Shown here: positions 39,277 to 52,351 of the stretch, in pieces
How positions within the stretch are numbered: the first letter of the stretch is position 1
How the letters are laid out: every line of letters starts with the position of its first letter
Assembly (NCBI GenBank): GCA_018417955.1
Contig: JACTVC010000010.1
Location: 1,190,763 to 1,254,762 of the forward strand
Origin: Laccaria trichodermophora
Lineage: Eukaryota > Basidiomycota > Agaricomycetes > Agaricales > Hydnangiaceae
Direction of reading: 5' to 3'
Length of the DNA: 64,000 nucleotides
The notes under the pieces: generated by a model
The model's input: only the letters and a program-made list of their open reading frames with translations
Told to the model about the DNA's origin: nothing
Databases searched by the model: none
Program-made: the position numbers and the translations under genes

Positions 39277-40457
39277 GGGTCATTCTGTAGCTCGCCGTTC
39301 CTTTCCACCACCATGACGCGTGTAGCGCTGGTACTAGGTGAGGGCGGGTCTACAAACTATTATTGTGCGTACTTACTTATCTTTTCAGTTCTACTCCTTC
39401 GCCTTCTCTCTCACACCTGCCCGAGTCTTACCCGTCTACGTACTAACGTCTATGTGGGGTCGACGCGAGGTCGTCTGGCATGTTGGAACACTTCATCAGA
39501 TCCTCAGACGCAGATTGGGAATGTTGATTGAAAACAGCCATGTGGGTGTGAGGATCTAGCACTGAACATTCACTTGGTCACCTTAGCTTTTTTTTCATTA
39601 GGCCAACGTTAGGTGATTCCTCCACCCCTTGACTCTCTTAACGATCGATCGTTTCAAGACGAGGTGGAGTTTGACAGGCCCTAAGGAATCATCAGAGGAA
39701 TCGACGAGCTCAAAGTTGCGCAGTCCTGGAGTCCTAGTTCTACTTTTAGACCTTCGGGGCCCGAATCACCCCTGAAGAAACTCAGAAGCAGGGCTGTCAA
39801 GCTCCAGGCTGACGGCTCCGTTATCTTTGGGAACGAGAATTCTGCGGGAATGGCGCCTACAGAGGCCTACAGTCAAAATGTACGTGGGTCACCCTGTAAC
39901 AAGTGTAAAAGCTATACATAGTAAAGTGGAAATCGCCCAACGTGCCTTCAAACGCTCCACACGTTCAGAAAAAAATTGAAGAATAAAGTGCGTCTTCGTC
40001 CTGTACAAGATACCCTGCTACATACTGCCCAAAACGGTCTAACAACATATGTTCCGTGGCCAGGGACACCCTTGCAGGCGGCCACGGAAGCAAAATCGGG
40101 TGGTTTTATCTTGTTCCCAGACTCAGGTTACCTTGCAGCGTTAAAATGAGTTAGAATGACGGTTCGGCAAAGTGGGTATTTCAAGCGCTGGCCTCCAATG
40201 TTTATCATTGACATCACAGGGCTTCAGTGTGGGAAGCTGGACGCTTTCAAGTTACTGGACATGCTGTAAATCTTCCATAGCTCTTGTCAAGTCGTCACTG
40301 CCTTTTACAAATCTCTTGTGTCATCATAAAGCGCTTTCAATGGAGGTTTTCTTTGTCAATGGCCGGCCTGTTCAATTTGATGCTGGTCGCTTTGCACGAA
40401 GCTTCCTTATACTTCTTAAAAACAATGAGACAACGATTGAGCCGGATGTTTGGACCT
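39277..40457. other. Intergenic between the two 7TM-like genes
   Basis: 1.2 kb, no gene supported. Two imperfect copies of a GGCCACGGA-type motif lie near 40057 and 40080. Plus-strand frames at 40172-40592 partly overlap the copy 2 tail antisense and are taken as chance. Confidence 0.6.
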
Positions 40458-41983
40458 TCAAAGGCGCGATATGGATTGGACCGCGACCATGGGGAACACA
40501 TCAACATTGCCACTAGTTTCTTCCAGAGGAGAAGTATCCGAATCTCTGCTTGGCGAGTTTCCCTTATCAGCTTCACGACTACTTTGCACTGAGATGATCG
40601 AGTCAAATACGACGCTCGTCGGTTGCGCCTGCTGTTCCCTTGCGTCGACGCCGTCGCGACCTTCATCGTCGAGTCCCTTGCCCAGACCTACTCGGACTAT
40701 CATCAAAGTTGGCATTATTGCCTACGAAACTTGAGGTTAGTTGATAGGACCTCCCAATAACGAAGCTTACCACTATCCGCATGACGATAGACGCGAAAAC
40801 GAGCTTGTAAGGTGACATTATCAGGGATAGATAATATACACCCAGCGAAAGAAAAACTTACTTTGTATAGGGAGGAGCTGTGCTTGGAGAATATGAGGTA
40901 GATAAAAATGCAGGTCGAGTAAACAACGGCCGATTCTACCCTGTTGGACAAACCAGTTCGGAATACTGGCAGAAAATACGCAGCCAGAGGCTTACAAAAT
41001 AGATATGATAGTGTTGTAACGTCGAATATGTCCCGGTCGCAGGATAGATCCTGCAATTCGGGAAACCCAGAAAATACGTCCAGCTGACATGATTGGATTG
41101 GATTTTTATGTCAGGAGAAATTCGGAGCGAAGAAAAAGGATTTACCTGTAGCAGCGGTTACTATGATGTTGAGGGAGAACACCATCCAAAGATATATTGA
41201 CGAAAAGGTGGCTCGAATAAAAAATAATCGAGCTTCGGCCCCCGCCCATCCCCAGACTTTGCGAGCCAAGTCAATCGTCGAGTATGCGCTCCAGGACATT
41301 GGAAAAATGCGTACTGGAAACGACTAGTAGAAACACTCCCGCAACAACAGCGGTATAAATCTGGCGGCCCCACACGGCGTAGCATCGGTGAAACTGAAGG
41401 CTGTTCAAAGTCTCCCGTTGGACAAAAATAAAATTGCATTCACCAATAGCATGTCTGCAATTAAACTGGGAACGGGTCAGCATAACAGAAAAGGAGAGTA
41501 GGAATTTTTTGATTACTTATTCGCTACAAAAATAGGGTTCTTCGGATACCTGCACGTTAATAAATGGGTTTCATCCATGAAGGGCATTCGAAGGCCTCTG
41601 ACAAGTAGTCCTAGAGAGATCGCGACGTCTGCTGTCGATAAAGCAAACATGATAATTGCCGATCCAATGATGAACGGTTTGACGAGTCGGCGTGACAGGA
41701 ATATGTATGCGCAAACGCAAAATAGAATACAGTGGATTCCTATGGAGGTAAGTCGTCATAGAATTGAACAATGTGGATATATGTCTGCTCACCGTACAAG
41801 AGGACTTCTACCTGAAATAAAAGAGAAGGAATGACTATAAGCTTGGAACGGAATTGAAGGACCCACCAGTATTGCTGAATTTATGGCAGCGAGAAGATGC
41901 AAGACTGGCTCTGGCCCCGAGTCGAATAGCTCAACTATGGTCCGGCTTCGCAGCTTAACTGGAGTTGACTGGAGGATGGGCAT
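40458..41983 (-). CDS. Agaricomycete 7TM-like membrane protein, copy 2
   Basis: Begins MPILQSTPVKLRSRTIVELF at 41983, then AINSAILVEVLLYG, IHCILFCVCAYIFLSRR, IIMFALSTADVAISL, NLIADMLLFHRCYAVWG, GVFLLVV, LWMVFSLNIIVTAATGRIFW, SAVVYSTCIFIYLIF, IVMRI and PTLMIVRVGLG, with a ~75-residue acidic/serine tail ending at 40458. About nine exons, all joins in frame where checked. This is the same family as the neighbouring copy, with the segment order intact and no lesions seen. Receptor-like topology is inferred from the hydrophobic segments; ligand and role are unknown. Confidence 0.8.
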
Positions 41984-43045
41984 TGTAAAAGAAGTGGGCC
42001 ATTCCTAACAGCTCTTCTTCGCGTCTGCAACGCTTAAGTATTAAATCCCTGGGGTGGAATTTCACGGGCAGGGTCGGCCAGGGGAGTGGACGAGGACAGA
42101 CGGCAGGCGAAATATAAAAATAGATTTCAAAGATTGGCGTCGAAGCCATGGCCAGGGACTATCGCACGTTGACAAGAATAGCTCCCGACTTGGGGCCCAC
42201 CGGGCTTTAATTCGAGCACTCAGCAAGTACCGGGATAGTGGCTGAGTGGTGACCGGGCTTTTGTGTCGTAGTCGCCGTTGTTATCCTCAAGGCAACCGAA
42301 ACCCCAGTCGCGTATTGTTCATCGAATATGTAGTTTCGCAATCTTTCGCGCGGGTTCAATGGTAGTATTGTAAAAGTGTAACAGAACTTGAGGCCAATTC
42401 TTGTTGCGTGGTGAACAAAAGTACTAGTAAGTCGCAACTCGGAGGGACGGTCGCTCATTCTGACCTAACACCATTCAGGCTGCTTTTTTTGTCGAATTTA
42501 GTGCGAATAATTGAGAAGTTGAAGTTTGAACCTGGACGACCTGACCTGAAGATTTCCCTGAGCGGAGGCAAAATCAAACTGAATACAAGGGTGGCCCAAC
42601 GAGAGGATAACTTTTTACATCCCACACCAAATGTGATAACTCGTGGAAAAACAGAAAACGTTATTTTCTTCTCTTCTCCGTCTGATTCAGGACTCAGGAA
42701 CTCGGACTGCGAAAAGCGGAGGCAACTGGCTGGGACAGGGACGGGTTCACCATCACCAGGGTTGTATATTAGAAAGCAAATAGAGTCTATTATAGTGAAT
42801 TCAAGTGAATTCTGCAAGAATTCGTTCGTGATCAGAATTGAATTAGATTCACGCTGTTCTCGGCTATCGAGTGAGGCCGCCGGCTGCAGGAGGCTGCAGG
42901 TCCCACATTAATTATTTCATGGCTGGGGCGTGCTAAGTAGCGTAGCAAAAACCTCATCAGCTTACAAGGCTAGCGCGACATCAGGGTAGCTTTAGAAAAT
43001 GGATTAGTTAACAGTTCGACAGACGCTCTTTCCTGCTCTTTCAGT
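41984..43045. other. Intergenic upstream of the 7TM-like gene
   Basis: About 1.06 kb. Open frames on both strands at 42408-42911 and 42455-42817 have no recognisable motif. A GAATTC-centred repeat (AAGTGAATTCTGCAAGAATTC) sits near 42802. No gene supported. Confidence 0.6.
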
Positions 43046-43107
43046 GCCCGCTGGCTGGATTGAACAACCATTACGAGTGGCGCGCTCTATGACTGAGATA
43101 AGCGGGC
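43046..43107 (-). pseudogene. Truncated tRNA-Thr(CGT)
   Basis: On the minus strand the sequence matches the intact tRNA-Thr at 43226..43296 through acceptor, D-arm (with two changes) and anticodon stem and loop, then lacks about nine bases covering the variable loop and the 5' half of the T-stem. The remaining 62 nt cannot form a normal T-arm. It lies 118 bases from the intact gene in the opposite orientation. Confidence 0.8.
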
Positions 43108-43225
43108 ATTGATCAATACATCTGACAAGCTTGAATGAAAAAAAAAAAGTGTTCGGGGAAAAGCAAATTATTAATTTCACAAATTGACAGCACAATCTGA
43201 AGCTACATCTTGATTGTTTTGCAAT

Positions 43226-43296
43226 GCCCGCTTAGCTCAGTCGTAGAGCGCGCCACTCGTAATGGTGAGGTCGGTTGTTCAATCCAGCCAGCGGGC
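43226..43296 (+). tRNA. tRNA-Thr (anticodon CGT)
   Basis: 71 nt cloverleaf read by hand: acceptor GCCCGCT / AGCGGGC fully paired, D-arm GCTC/GAGC, anticodon stem CGCCA/TGGTG, loop CTCGTAA with anticodon CGT, T-arm GGTTG-TTCAATC-CAGCC. No intron. Box A-like TAGCTCAGTCG and box B-like GGTTGTTCAATCC are present. Decodes ACG. A near-identical gene is at 57405. Confidence 0.95.
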
Positions 43297-44682
43297 AATC
43301 ACCCAGTCAAATTTGGGACTTTTATTTTTTGCTTTTGTTATGTTTGAGCTGGACCCAATTGCAAGATTTCATACTGTATTAATACTAGAGTTTGACATTG
43401 TTCCAATGTCAACAAAAACCTTGCTTGCATTTCATGCAAGATAAAAATAAAAATCACTGCAAGTCTAGTGCTGAGTCCTACAGCTTAAGCTGTACAGACA
43501 CAAAGCCGCTACGGCGATGACATAAAAATGAAAATGAATTTTTTTCAGAGTAAGTTTGTGATCTTTTATTGGCTGCTCGTCGCCGAACCGCTTGCGCGGT
43601 TCGCTCCTCGCAGCCATTGGAAGTAGTCGAAAATCTGGCACGACAACAAATGCAAAAGGGTTATAAGTAGTGCAAAAAGTGTACTATATCTCATGGTGGA
43701 GCCCTTGAGCACTGTAGGCTAAAACCCATTATTTAATTAACGAGCATATAGCATAAGTTGCAGAGTTTGAGCAAATTTGTTGAAGTCAGTAAATTGAGTA
43801 AGTTTCTCAGAAATTTCTGAGTCCCACCTTGGGGGCCAATAGGACGGATTACATAATTATGACCATGGTAATAGACCTTGACAAGCAAGGTAATACTTAT
43901 TTTGGCCGCACCAGAAAAAATAGATATAAGTTAATGACATTGCAACACAGGGTTTGGCAGCAGTCTAGAGCGGTCTCTAACGTTTCGGCGTCAATAAAAG
44001 GGATATATGACCTTGGGGGCAAGTACGACGAATTTGTATGGTTAGGTTTGACAGTAGTCTAGAGCGGTCTCTAACGTTTCGGCGTCAATAAAAGGGATAT
44101 ATGACCTTGGGGGCCAGTACGATGAATTTGTATGGTTAAGTTTGGCAGTAGTCTAGAGCGGTCTCTAACGTTTCGGCGTCAATAAAAGTGAGATATGACC
44201 TTGGGGGCCAGCAGGACGGGTTACATAATTATGACCGTGGTAATAGACCTTGCCAAGCAAGGTAACGACCACCTCTTCTGGCCCTTTCGGGCGTGACACG
44301 TTTTGACCATCTCTTACGACTTCAACGTTTCAACAGCCGATGTGATGCGTGACGAAGAGTAAGTATGAGCTCTTCATCCAAACAGGGGCCATCGTCGATT
44401 TGAAAGTTAAAACATGCAGAAAATTCTTAGATGGTGGGGCAATTCTTGTTAGAAGTAGATGAAATATGCCAAGTATTGTTTACATGGCTAGGGCGCCACA
44501 GGCACCAGAAAAAATTAGAAAAAAGGAATATTTTAAAAGGCGAGGAATGGCTTCAAAAGCCGGTGTGATGCGTGACATCACGCTCCCTTCCCTTCCTTCC
44601 AACGGCGTGACGCGAAGGTGGTCGTATTAGTACACATTTGATTATAAATCGGTATTACTATTAAAAAATAATCAGCTTTTGG
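43297..44682. other. Repeat-rich gene-free region
   Basis: 1.4 kb without a supportable gene. It contains a 16-base perfect palindrome TACAGCTTAAGCTGTA (43479..43494), a GC-rich inverted repeat (GAACCGCTTGCGCGGTTC, near 43586-43603), the 94-base minisatellite listed separately, and two copies of a GATGTGATGCGTGAC-type segment near 44339 and 44562. It looks like decayed transposon material. Confidence 0.5.
43832..44266 (+). repeat. 94-bp minisatellite bracketed by a ~60-bp direct repeat
   Basis: The motif GTCTAGAGCGGTCTCTAACG occurs at 43963, 44057 and 44151, an exact 94-base period; each unit also carries TTTCGGCGTCAATAAAAG and GACCTTGGGGGC. The third unit runs into a segment (AGGACGGGTTACATAATTAT...) that also stands before the first unit at ~43841, so the array is bracketed by a direct repeat. 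Confidence 0.85.
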
Positions 44683-45994
44683 TTAGAAGTGGTATGGAAC
44701 ACACGGAGACTCAGAGTTCTGCATCCACTGTTGCACCTTCACTTTACTAGCCTCTTGAGCGTGCAACTCTTCCGCCTCCGCTCGCCTCTGTGCTTCTGCA
44801 GCCATCGATTCAGGAGTTGTACCCTTGATCAACATGGAGAGCACAAGGATATCGTCCATTGCCTGAAGCATTTCAGGTGAGGTGTCAGAGTGCTTTCTTC
44901 GTCGGTTTTTCTTCTCCACGAGTGGATAATCGAGATCTTTCGAATCATCGGACTCCATGTTTTGGTCGCTGTCGTCACTGATATGCGGAGGGGCTGGTGG
45001 TATTGGTATTGACTTGTAGCTTTCCGTAAAACGCTGTTGCATCAAGTCCTTGATTTCCTGTCCTCTGCCCCAGCGTCGGTAGGCAGCGGCACCGTACATG
45101 TAGTCCAGCACGATGGTGGATGGCTGCGGTGTGCCTGTGCCTCTCATGCATACATCAGACTGTGGTGTTTGTGAAGGATACGTTTCAAAATGTTGAAGGG
45201 TGATACGACGGGATGGCATTGGGCCTGTCTCAACGCGAGGGATGTCGGCAAGTTCTAGAGCGAAGTTGGGCGTCTAACCTTCATCTGATGAACAAAATTC
45301 AGAATTTATATGCCTCACGCACCACCAAGAACGCGCAACTCCCCGCCCCCAAAAGTTTATGCAAATCCGGGCTCAACAGCAATCCATTCTCAATTGAGTT
45401 GATGCCCAGATCAACGGATTCTTCATTGAGGTCGTAAAGATGCTGACGGTCTCGAAGAACAAATTCAATGTACTAGGAGAGCATTCAGCAAGACGATGAC
45501 GTTGAGCGACGAAAATGTATACTTCATCCCCTTCGCTCTTAGAAAGTAGGTGCGCTGCTTTACAGTACCTGCTCGGCATCTCAGTGCAGACACACGCCGG
45601 ACCGTCTCGTGCGATTACACCAGTACGAAAAGTTGAAGAACGCAGTGTTTCCGCAGAGGATGTTACCCGGTCGTCAATTGCATGGAGATCAACGAGGCGA
45701 TACTCCCCTTTGAAAGGTAAACAAAACTGTTAGCGACGAGCAACAGATATGGAATCTATGAACATTACCTTGAGGCATAAAATGATATGCCTCAGCCAAG
45801 TCATTGAGGCTGATGTCATAGTCGACAGGGGGGCCATTGGGTCTCGTAGCGAGTTCTCCACGAACCCCGCAAAGCGTGAAGAGCAGAAACCGAAGCCATT
45901 TGACTGGGCGCAGGGTAAGCCTCTCAATATCAACGAGAGGGATAGAAAGCGCAAATATTTGTTGATTATTCATGGGTAGGTAAATGTTGACCAT
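44683..45994 (-). CDS. HNH-endonuclease-domain protein
   Basis: Four exons (45994..45769, 45707..45523, 45472..45326, 45273..44683) join to 382 residues. Seen: N-terminal MVNIYLPMNNQQIFALSIPL and VKWLRFLLFTLCGVRGELA; then an HNH-type core with CKAAHLLSKSEGDE (the AH..P/S..K element) and, 40 residues on, NSIENGLLLSPDLHKLLGAG (N..NGLLL...H). This spacing fits the HNH_2-type endonuclease-like domain abundant in agarics. The C-terminal 180 residues (TYPSQTPQSDVC, VLDYMYGAAAYRRWG, then an acidic and coiled-coil-like tail) are not catalytic. The ~180-residue last exon looks like a separate gene if introns are ignored. The biological role is unknown. Confidence 0.8.
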
Positions 45995-46927
45995 GTTGGT
46001 GGTGGCAGTCAAAGTAAGAGTCTGTTCGGGATCTCAACCCCACCCTACTACGCTGTGGTAGATGGATTAGTAAGCACCGCCCTACGTCATAGCCCGCGCT
46101 CATGCCAAATAAGGCAATTAAGGGTCCACCCCTTGGAACTCCACAGAAGACGACGTTGGTTCTCGTTGGTTGGCGTGTTTAATATTATGATCCCACCTTA
46201 CCCACCTTTCTTTGATCTTCAAATCGAGGTGGAAAAAAAGGATGTAGTATTGTTGCACATTACAGCAAGATGCAAAAACGTAGACACCTCTCCAAATTTC
46301 CCAGACTCCGCCTCGCTTTGTACAAACAACCGCATTTGGTGCAACTCCGCCGCACGACGCGTCATAGTGACTTCATGGCGCGCCATTTTATTAATATACT
46401 CCTACAAATATGGTACTTCTATATAATTTCTCTTTTCCCATCTTCAAATATGTCAGGGAACTACCGCTTTATATCTGCCGAACAAAAACGGCATCTCATT
46501 GTTACTGAGTAATTCGCGTAGGATACTTTTGGTGGATGTACTTGTCATCGTAGAAAGTTTCGAGGTAAATTTTGATCTGTATGGCATCTGACCGTGTACT
46601 AGAGGCACCTTGCCTCCAACCTTGGGACGATGAGCCTCCTTTAAAAATGTTGAGGGGACCCGGAGGGGGTTCAGTACTAGTAGAAACATGATTTAGCACT
46701 GTAACCCGGTGTCGTCTGCGCTGCTCTCAAGAATGGGCGAGTTCACGCCATATACTAACTAACACCCAGACATGGAAGATTTAGTGTTCAGCCCCTGCCA
46801 AAGGGTAGACGGAGTCGTTTATTCATCTACCTTGTAGCCACCACAGAGCTTGCACAGAGCGAGCAAACTTAGAACTCGTACGCACTCGCAATTACATAAC
46901 ATTTACATATTATCTTATGTTAACTCC
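45995..46927. other. Intergenic between HNH gene and calmodulin
   Basis: About 930 bases; short frames on both strands with no known motif. It must contain the HNH gene promoter (minus strand) and the 3' UTR of calmodulin. Confidence 0.6.
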
Positions 46928-47808
<881 letters not shown>

Positions 47809-48082
47809 TGTTAGGTTTGAGTAATGCCTAGAGTTCGGGAGGTGCAACGATGGCGAGGTTTGGAGCACAAGTCTGTTAAGGGCCCAATCAGGTCAAGGTG
47901 CCCGGCAATCGCCGTGTGTTTAGGAGTTTCACTTACACTTGTGAAATGTTCGCGGGATATGCACATACATTGGCATAGGCACTCAGTTATCGGGTTGCGT
48001 CAACTAAAAAACATGGATGGCTCCAAGGAAATTACATATCTACGATCAGTGCCAAAAAATCTGACGTTTCAACATTCGGCAT

Positions 48083-48169
48083 GCATTAAGAGGGAATCGA
48101 ACCCCCGGCGGGTCGAGTATCATTTGAGATATATGGCAACGACCCAGGTTACCACTACCCCATTAATGC
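48083..48169 (-). tRNA. tRNA-Gly (anticodon GCC) with 17-nt intron
   Basis: 87 nt on the minus strand. Acceptor GCATTAA / TTAATGC fully paired; D-arm GGGT-AGTGGTA-ACCT; anticodon stem GGTCG / CGACC; loop T-T-GCC-A, then a 17-base intron (TATATCTCAAATGATAC) one base 3' of the anticodon, then T; T-arm GGGGG-TTCGATT-CCCTC. The intron sits at the canonical position 37/38. Confidence 0.9.
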
Positions 48170-48447
48170 ACATTGAGCAATGTCAGGATCATATTACAGG
48201 TAATAGGAGTACTTGAGATCCAGACTTCCAAACAATGCTATTTCATACGAAAAACGTCGATAATGCGCGCCGTATCCTTTCGTCATTGAATCCCGCAGTC
48301 AGTGCCATAACCGACCACACAGGCAGAAAAAAGGGTTGAATGGGGCGTGTGTGCCTGTCACTGTGTCAGTTCTTATCTGGCGTCTCTTCCATTTGACTTC
48401 TCCTCGTGGTAGAACGCGAGTCGTCCTCGAGTTTTCGTCCTGGAAAG

Positions 48448-50758
48448 ATGGATATACCTACCACCACGACCACTGACGACGTTTTTTCTCAACTGACGAC
48501 CCATCGATCAATGGACGACCCTTTCCTTGAAGGCTACGTCGCAACTAAGGAATTAGGCGACTACGTTCCCCTCATGAATGAGATCTTCGAGGGAGACGAC
48601 AAAGCCGAGGCCGAATCTTCTGATGCACGACGCGAGGTTCGCTCAATTTTTCTGGCCGTGCTGGTTTGTATTCGAATCATTCAAAGCCAGAGCCACCATG
48701 GACATCGAACGAAGATAAAACGAAATACCATTATCCCGCCCCGAACTTTGGTGAACCAGCTGGAAAATGCTTCGAAGTTGTACAAAAATGGGATCGTGGG
48801 ATGTGTGAGGCGTGGAGGGATGAAATTGACAAACTCTTGATTTTTGTGAGCGATATCAAGTACTCGTCCTTTAGTTCTTACTCATGATTATAGGCTGGTC
48901 TTTTTTCAGCAGTCGTAACCTCATTCGCAGTCGACTCCTATAGATCATTGACTCCAGATCCAACTGATGTCACAGTCCTCTACTTGGCGCGAATTTCTCT
49001 CCAACTGAACAACGGAAGCGCACCGGCCCTCGAACCTCCATCATTCACACCCCAACCATGGAGTGTCCGCGTCAACATTTTATACTTCCTCAGTTTGTTC
49101 TTATCCCTCACAACCGCCCTCCTCGGGATCCTGTGCATGCAATGGATCCGGGAATACCAACGAGAATCCAACTTCTCACACAAAGACGCCTTCGCATTGC
49201 GTCAGATGCGATATGAAGGTTTCCGACAATGGGGCGTTTGGACGATCATGACCTTGCTTCCTCTCCTCCTTCAATCCGCCTTAGTGCTTTTCTTCATTGG
49301 CTTGCTAGACTTTCTTTGGAATTTGAATGACCTAGTGGCCGCGGTGCTCTCCGGATTCATTGGCCTCGCGTTGTTCTTCGTGCTGGCAACGACTGTCCTC
49401 CCGGCCTTTCAATTCTTGTTTCACGGGGGACGGCGGCTCTTGACACCCCAATGCCCGTATAAGTCGCCACAAGCATGGGCGTTTTACCGGCTTTTGGCGG
49501 CTGTGATACGCCTCCCTTTGCGGCTCAAACTAATCACGGATTATTCCGACGGATTTGGCGACCGTTGGTTCAAGGCACACAAGTATTCCTGGAGGTAGGC
49601 GTTATTTTGACCAACAGATCGTTTGAGGCTCATGATGTGATTGCAGAACACCTTTTGCCCGTGCTAAAGCTTCCTTGAAGCTGCGGGACTGGACCCGATT
49701 CGATGGCTATTGGCGCGCAGCGCGAGACGTTCGCGTACGTTGGGATGAGGTTCCCTCCTCGACGAATGATTATATGAAAGGACTAGAATGGCTCGGACGG
49801 ACTCTTCCTCCAGGTTCAGAAGTATTCTTCTTCATCTATCAATCTATCTTACAGGGTGGTGCGACCTCAGTGGAGGAATGCCCTCCGGTCCTGGAACGCA
49901 TGTCACCAGGATCGTCCAACTTTCTCGTACGGGTGCTTGGAGATGCAAGGCACCAAAATAACCCTATCTTCGATAACAGGGACGTCATCCAACTCTTGAG
50001 CCTTGAGCACCTCCGTCGTGAACGTGGCTCCCAGGTGGAACCTGCACTTCGCAATCATGCTCTGGAACTCAATATTCGAATCATCAACTCCATAAACTCT
50101 CTCCCCGAGGCTCTTATCGGAACAAAAAGAGTGACTACTGTTTGTTGCATCTCACTTGTGAACATTCTACATGCAGGTTCGGGGAATTGGGCAGAAGGTG
50201 CGTCATTTTCAATGAATGGCCGATTCTCAGTCTTTGACCCCGCTCTCTCCAGTCCCATCAGACATCATAGACCAATTGCTTCGCCTCAGCACGTCCTTTG
50301 CATCCCTCGTGCTCCTAGATCAGTGCTCTTACCCGCTGATGCTTTTTCAACGCATGGTTCTGCAAGTAGGACGCGACCCCGTTCAAGAAGCTCCCCCACT
50401 CTCCCTCTTCGTCGCATGTAAAGCGCTCGCAACCTGGATGTCCATGCAACCCTTCTCCAACCCCATTCGTGTCAAACAAGTGATGGAATGCGCTGGTTGG
50501 GTCATAGGAACATTTCTGAACAGATCACAGCCCGAGAACCCTACAAGCTGGCATTGGAGTAACCTTAGTGAACATGCTAGCGTCGCTTCTTTGATCCGAA
50601 AATCTACTGCACTGATGAAGTTGGGCATAGCAAACGAGGCCTTCGCGTCATCGTTCGGACGACCGAGAATGTATATCCTCGACTCCTCCTGGTCAGACTT
50701 TTCGTTTAAGGGCGTGGACATTGAGGATGGGGACATCGCAGTGCTAGCGGAGAGATAG
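48448..50758 (+). CDS. DUF6535 multi-pass membrane protein, copy 1
   Basis: Five exons, about 700 residues. Start MDIPTTTTTDDVFSQL at 48448; second exon PEPPWTSNEDKTKYHYPAPN ... EAWRDEIDKLLIF; third begins AGLFSAVVTSFAVDSY and carries the DUF6535 core with four hydrophobic segments (LYFLSLFLSLTTALLGILCM, MQWIREYQR, LPLLLQSALVLFFIGLLDFL, LSGFIGLALFFVLATTVLP) and CPYKSPQAW. A long soluble helical C-terminal half follows. The intron near 50190-50250 has two possible donors; the acceptor at ~50253 keeps the frame into VPSDIIDQLLRL. The family is abundant in Agaricomycetes and has no known function. It is plus strand, opposite to both flanking calmodulin genes. Confidence 0.85.
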
Positions 50759-51482
50759 GTTACAAGTATTTAGGGTGCCGAGGTATGTACGGCGTGTATT
50801 TGGTATTAGTTATGATGGGCAGGATGATTAACCATAATCATATCTCTAGCTGTTCAATTCTGCACTCCTTGCTTGAAGTTCTTCATGACTCTGTGGCAGC
50901 GTTACAATTTACATCTTCCAGGGAAAGCAATACATACCAAAGGCTCCGGCAGACTGTTCTTGATTTGATCACTGGGAACGTATGGATCGCGAGCATGGTG
51001 TGCAGCCATGGCATCCCCACTCTTCAGTCCGCCATTTGATGGCTGTAAATCCGCAGGATCATTTGTTTTCTACAGCTGATAATCAGGATGTCTCCTGAGA
51101 GTTAATAGTCGAGATATGACGTACAGCAGGGTGTGGTTGAATGGTGTACGACGTTTCAGCTGGGGGTGCTGTTACTTCCGTTTGGGCACTCGCTTTGGTT
51201 GGCGAGGCCTCTTTCTTCGAATGGGAGAACTTGGACTTCAGATTAGTGAGGAATTTGGACATTATGGGAGTGACGGTGAGGGGGATTGAGGGGGGAAATG
51301 AAGGTGCTGCGTCTTACTTATAGAACCTCGACAAGTCACTTGACTCAAATCGGATCCAAATGTGAATGATGTCATATCCTCATAAATCAAGAGAAAAAAA
51401 GGAGGTATAATAAGGATTTGGGGAAGGGGAATCAGATAGAAGTAAAGATAGCAAGCCGTGATGGAACAAAAATCAATCCGCT
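50759..51482. other. Intergenic between DUF6535 copy 1 and calmodulin-like gene
   Basis: 724 bases between converging 3' ends. Plus-strand open frames here have no known motif. Confidence 0.6.
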
Positions 51483-52351
51483 TTACTTTCCGAGCATCAT
51501 CTAAGTCAAAACGAAGGGTGAGTTCATGACGCTCAGCGGAGATTAACGATGCTTACCTTCTGGAACTCTGAACATGGAATGTTCATTGAGAGACTGATGA
51601 CAAGATAAGGAGAGAGAGCGCGTACCCTGGAAGTCAATTTCGCCATCACCATCACCGTCTGCCTCCCTGATCATCTCTTCGACCTCTTGATCAGTCAAGT
51701 ATTCGCCTGTGTCAACGTGGCATTAGTTGTGTTAGACCAACAAGGATAGCTCAACGTACCGAGACTGCGCATGACCTGTTTCAACTCAGACTTGCTAATC
51801 TGCCCACTTCCGTCCTTGTCAAAGACCAGGAATGCCTGGCGCATTTCCTCCTCTGCGTTCTCGTCCACGGCATTGCGCGACATCATATCCAGAAACTCTT
51901 CGAAATCGATGGTTCCATTTCCGTCCTTGTCTACTTCATTGACCATATCCTGCAGCTCAGCCTCGGTGGGGTTTTGGCCCAGCGAACGCATGACGATGCC
52001 TAATTCCTTGGCGGTGATCGTGCCATCACCATCTGCGAGAGTCGAGAGTCAAATGTCAAGATGGATTCTTCGATTTTAATATAAGATCGTCGCACCTTTG
52101 TCGAATAGAGAGAACGCTTCTCTGTATGCTGGAAACACAGAAAGAACATGGATCTGAGAAAACTGGAGGGATGAGGCCAAAGCGAAGAACGTTTACGCAC
52201 AGTCGATTTGTTCTGTGCATGCGATGATCAGCCGATCGCTTAGATAGAGATAAAAGCTGGAGAACATACCCTTGGACTACGAGCAATCGAAAAGCAATGT
52301 ATAAAGACGCCTTTCAGACAAGATTAAGGATATACATACGAGTTGGTCCAT
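51483..52351 (-). CDS. Calmodulin-like protein, diverged paralog
   Basis: 148 residues, eight exons. Exon sizes are 12, 7, 12, 33, then the long central ones, 11 and 18: apart from the first, the same small exon sizes as the calmodulin gene 4 kb away. Start [19 protein letters not shown]; four canonical Ca2+ loops ([48 protein letters not shown]); end FQKMMLGK. The central linker ([12 protein letters not shown]) differs from calmodulin ([12 protein letters not shown]), and the E-to-Y change gives SYREAF for EFKEAF. All Ca2+-coordinating positions look intact, so it should bind Ca2+; targets may differ. Inference: an old tandem duplicate of CMD1 that has diverged. Confidence 0.93.

Noticed and set aside
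42408..42911. Plus-strand 167-codon gene
   Set aside because: No motif, opposite-strand frame of similar length in the same place, and no neighbouring exons in phase.
43046..43107. Second functional tRNA-Thr
   Set aside because: About nine bases across the variable loop and T-stem are missing, so the T-arm cannot form.
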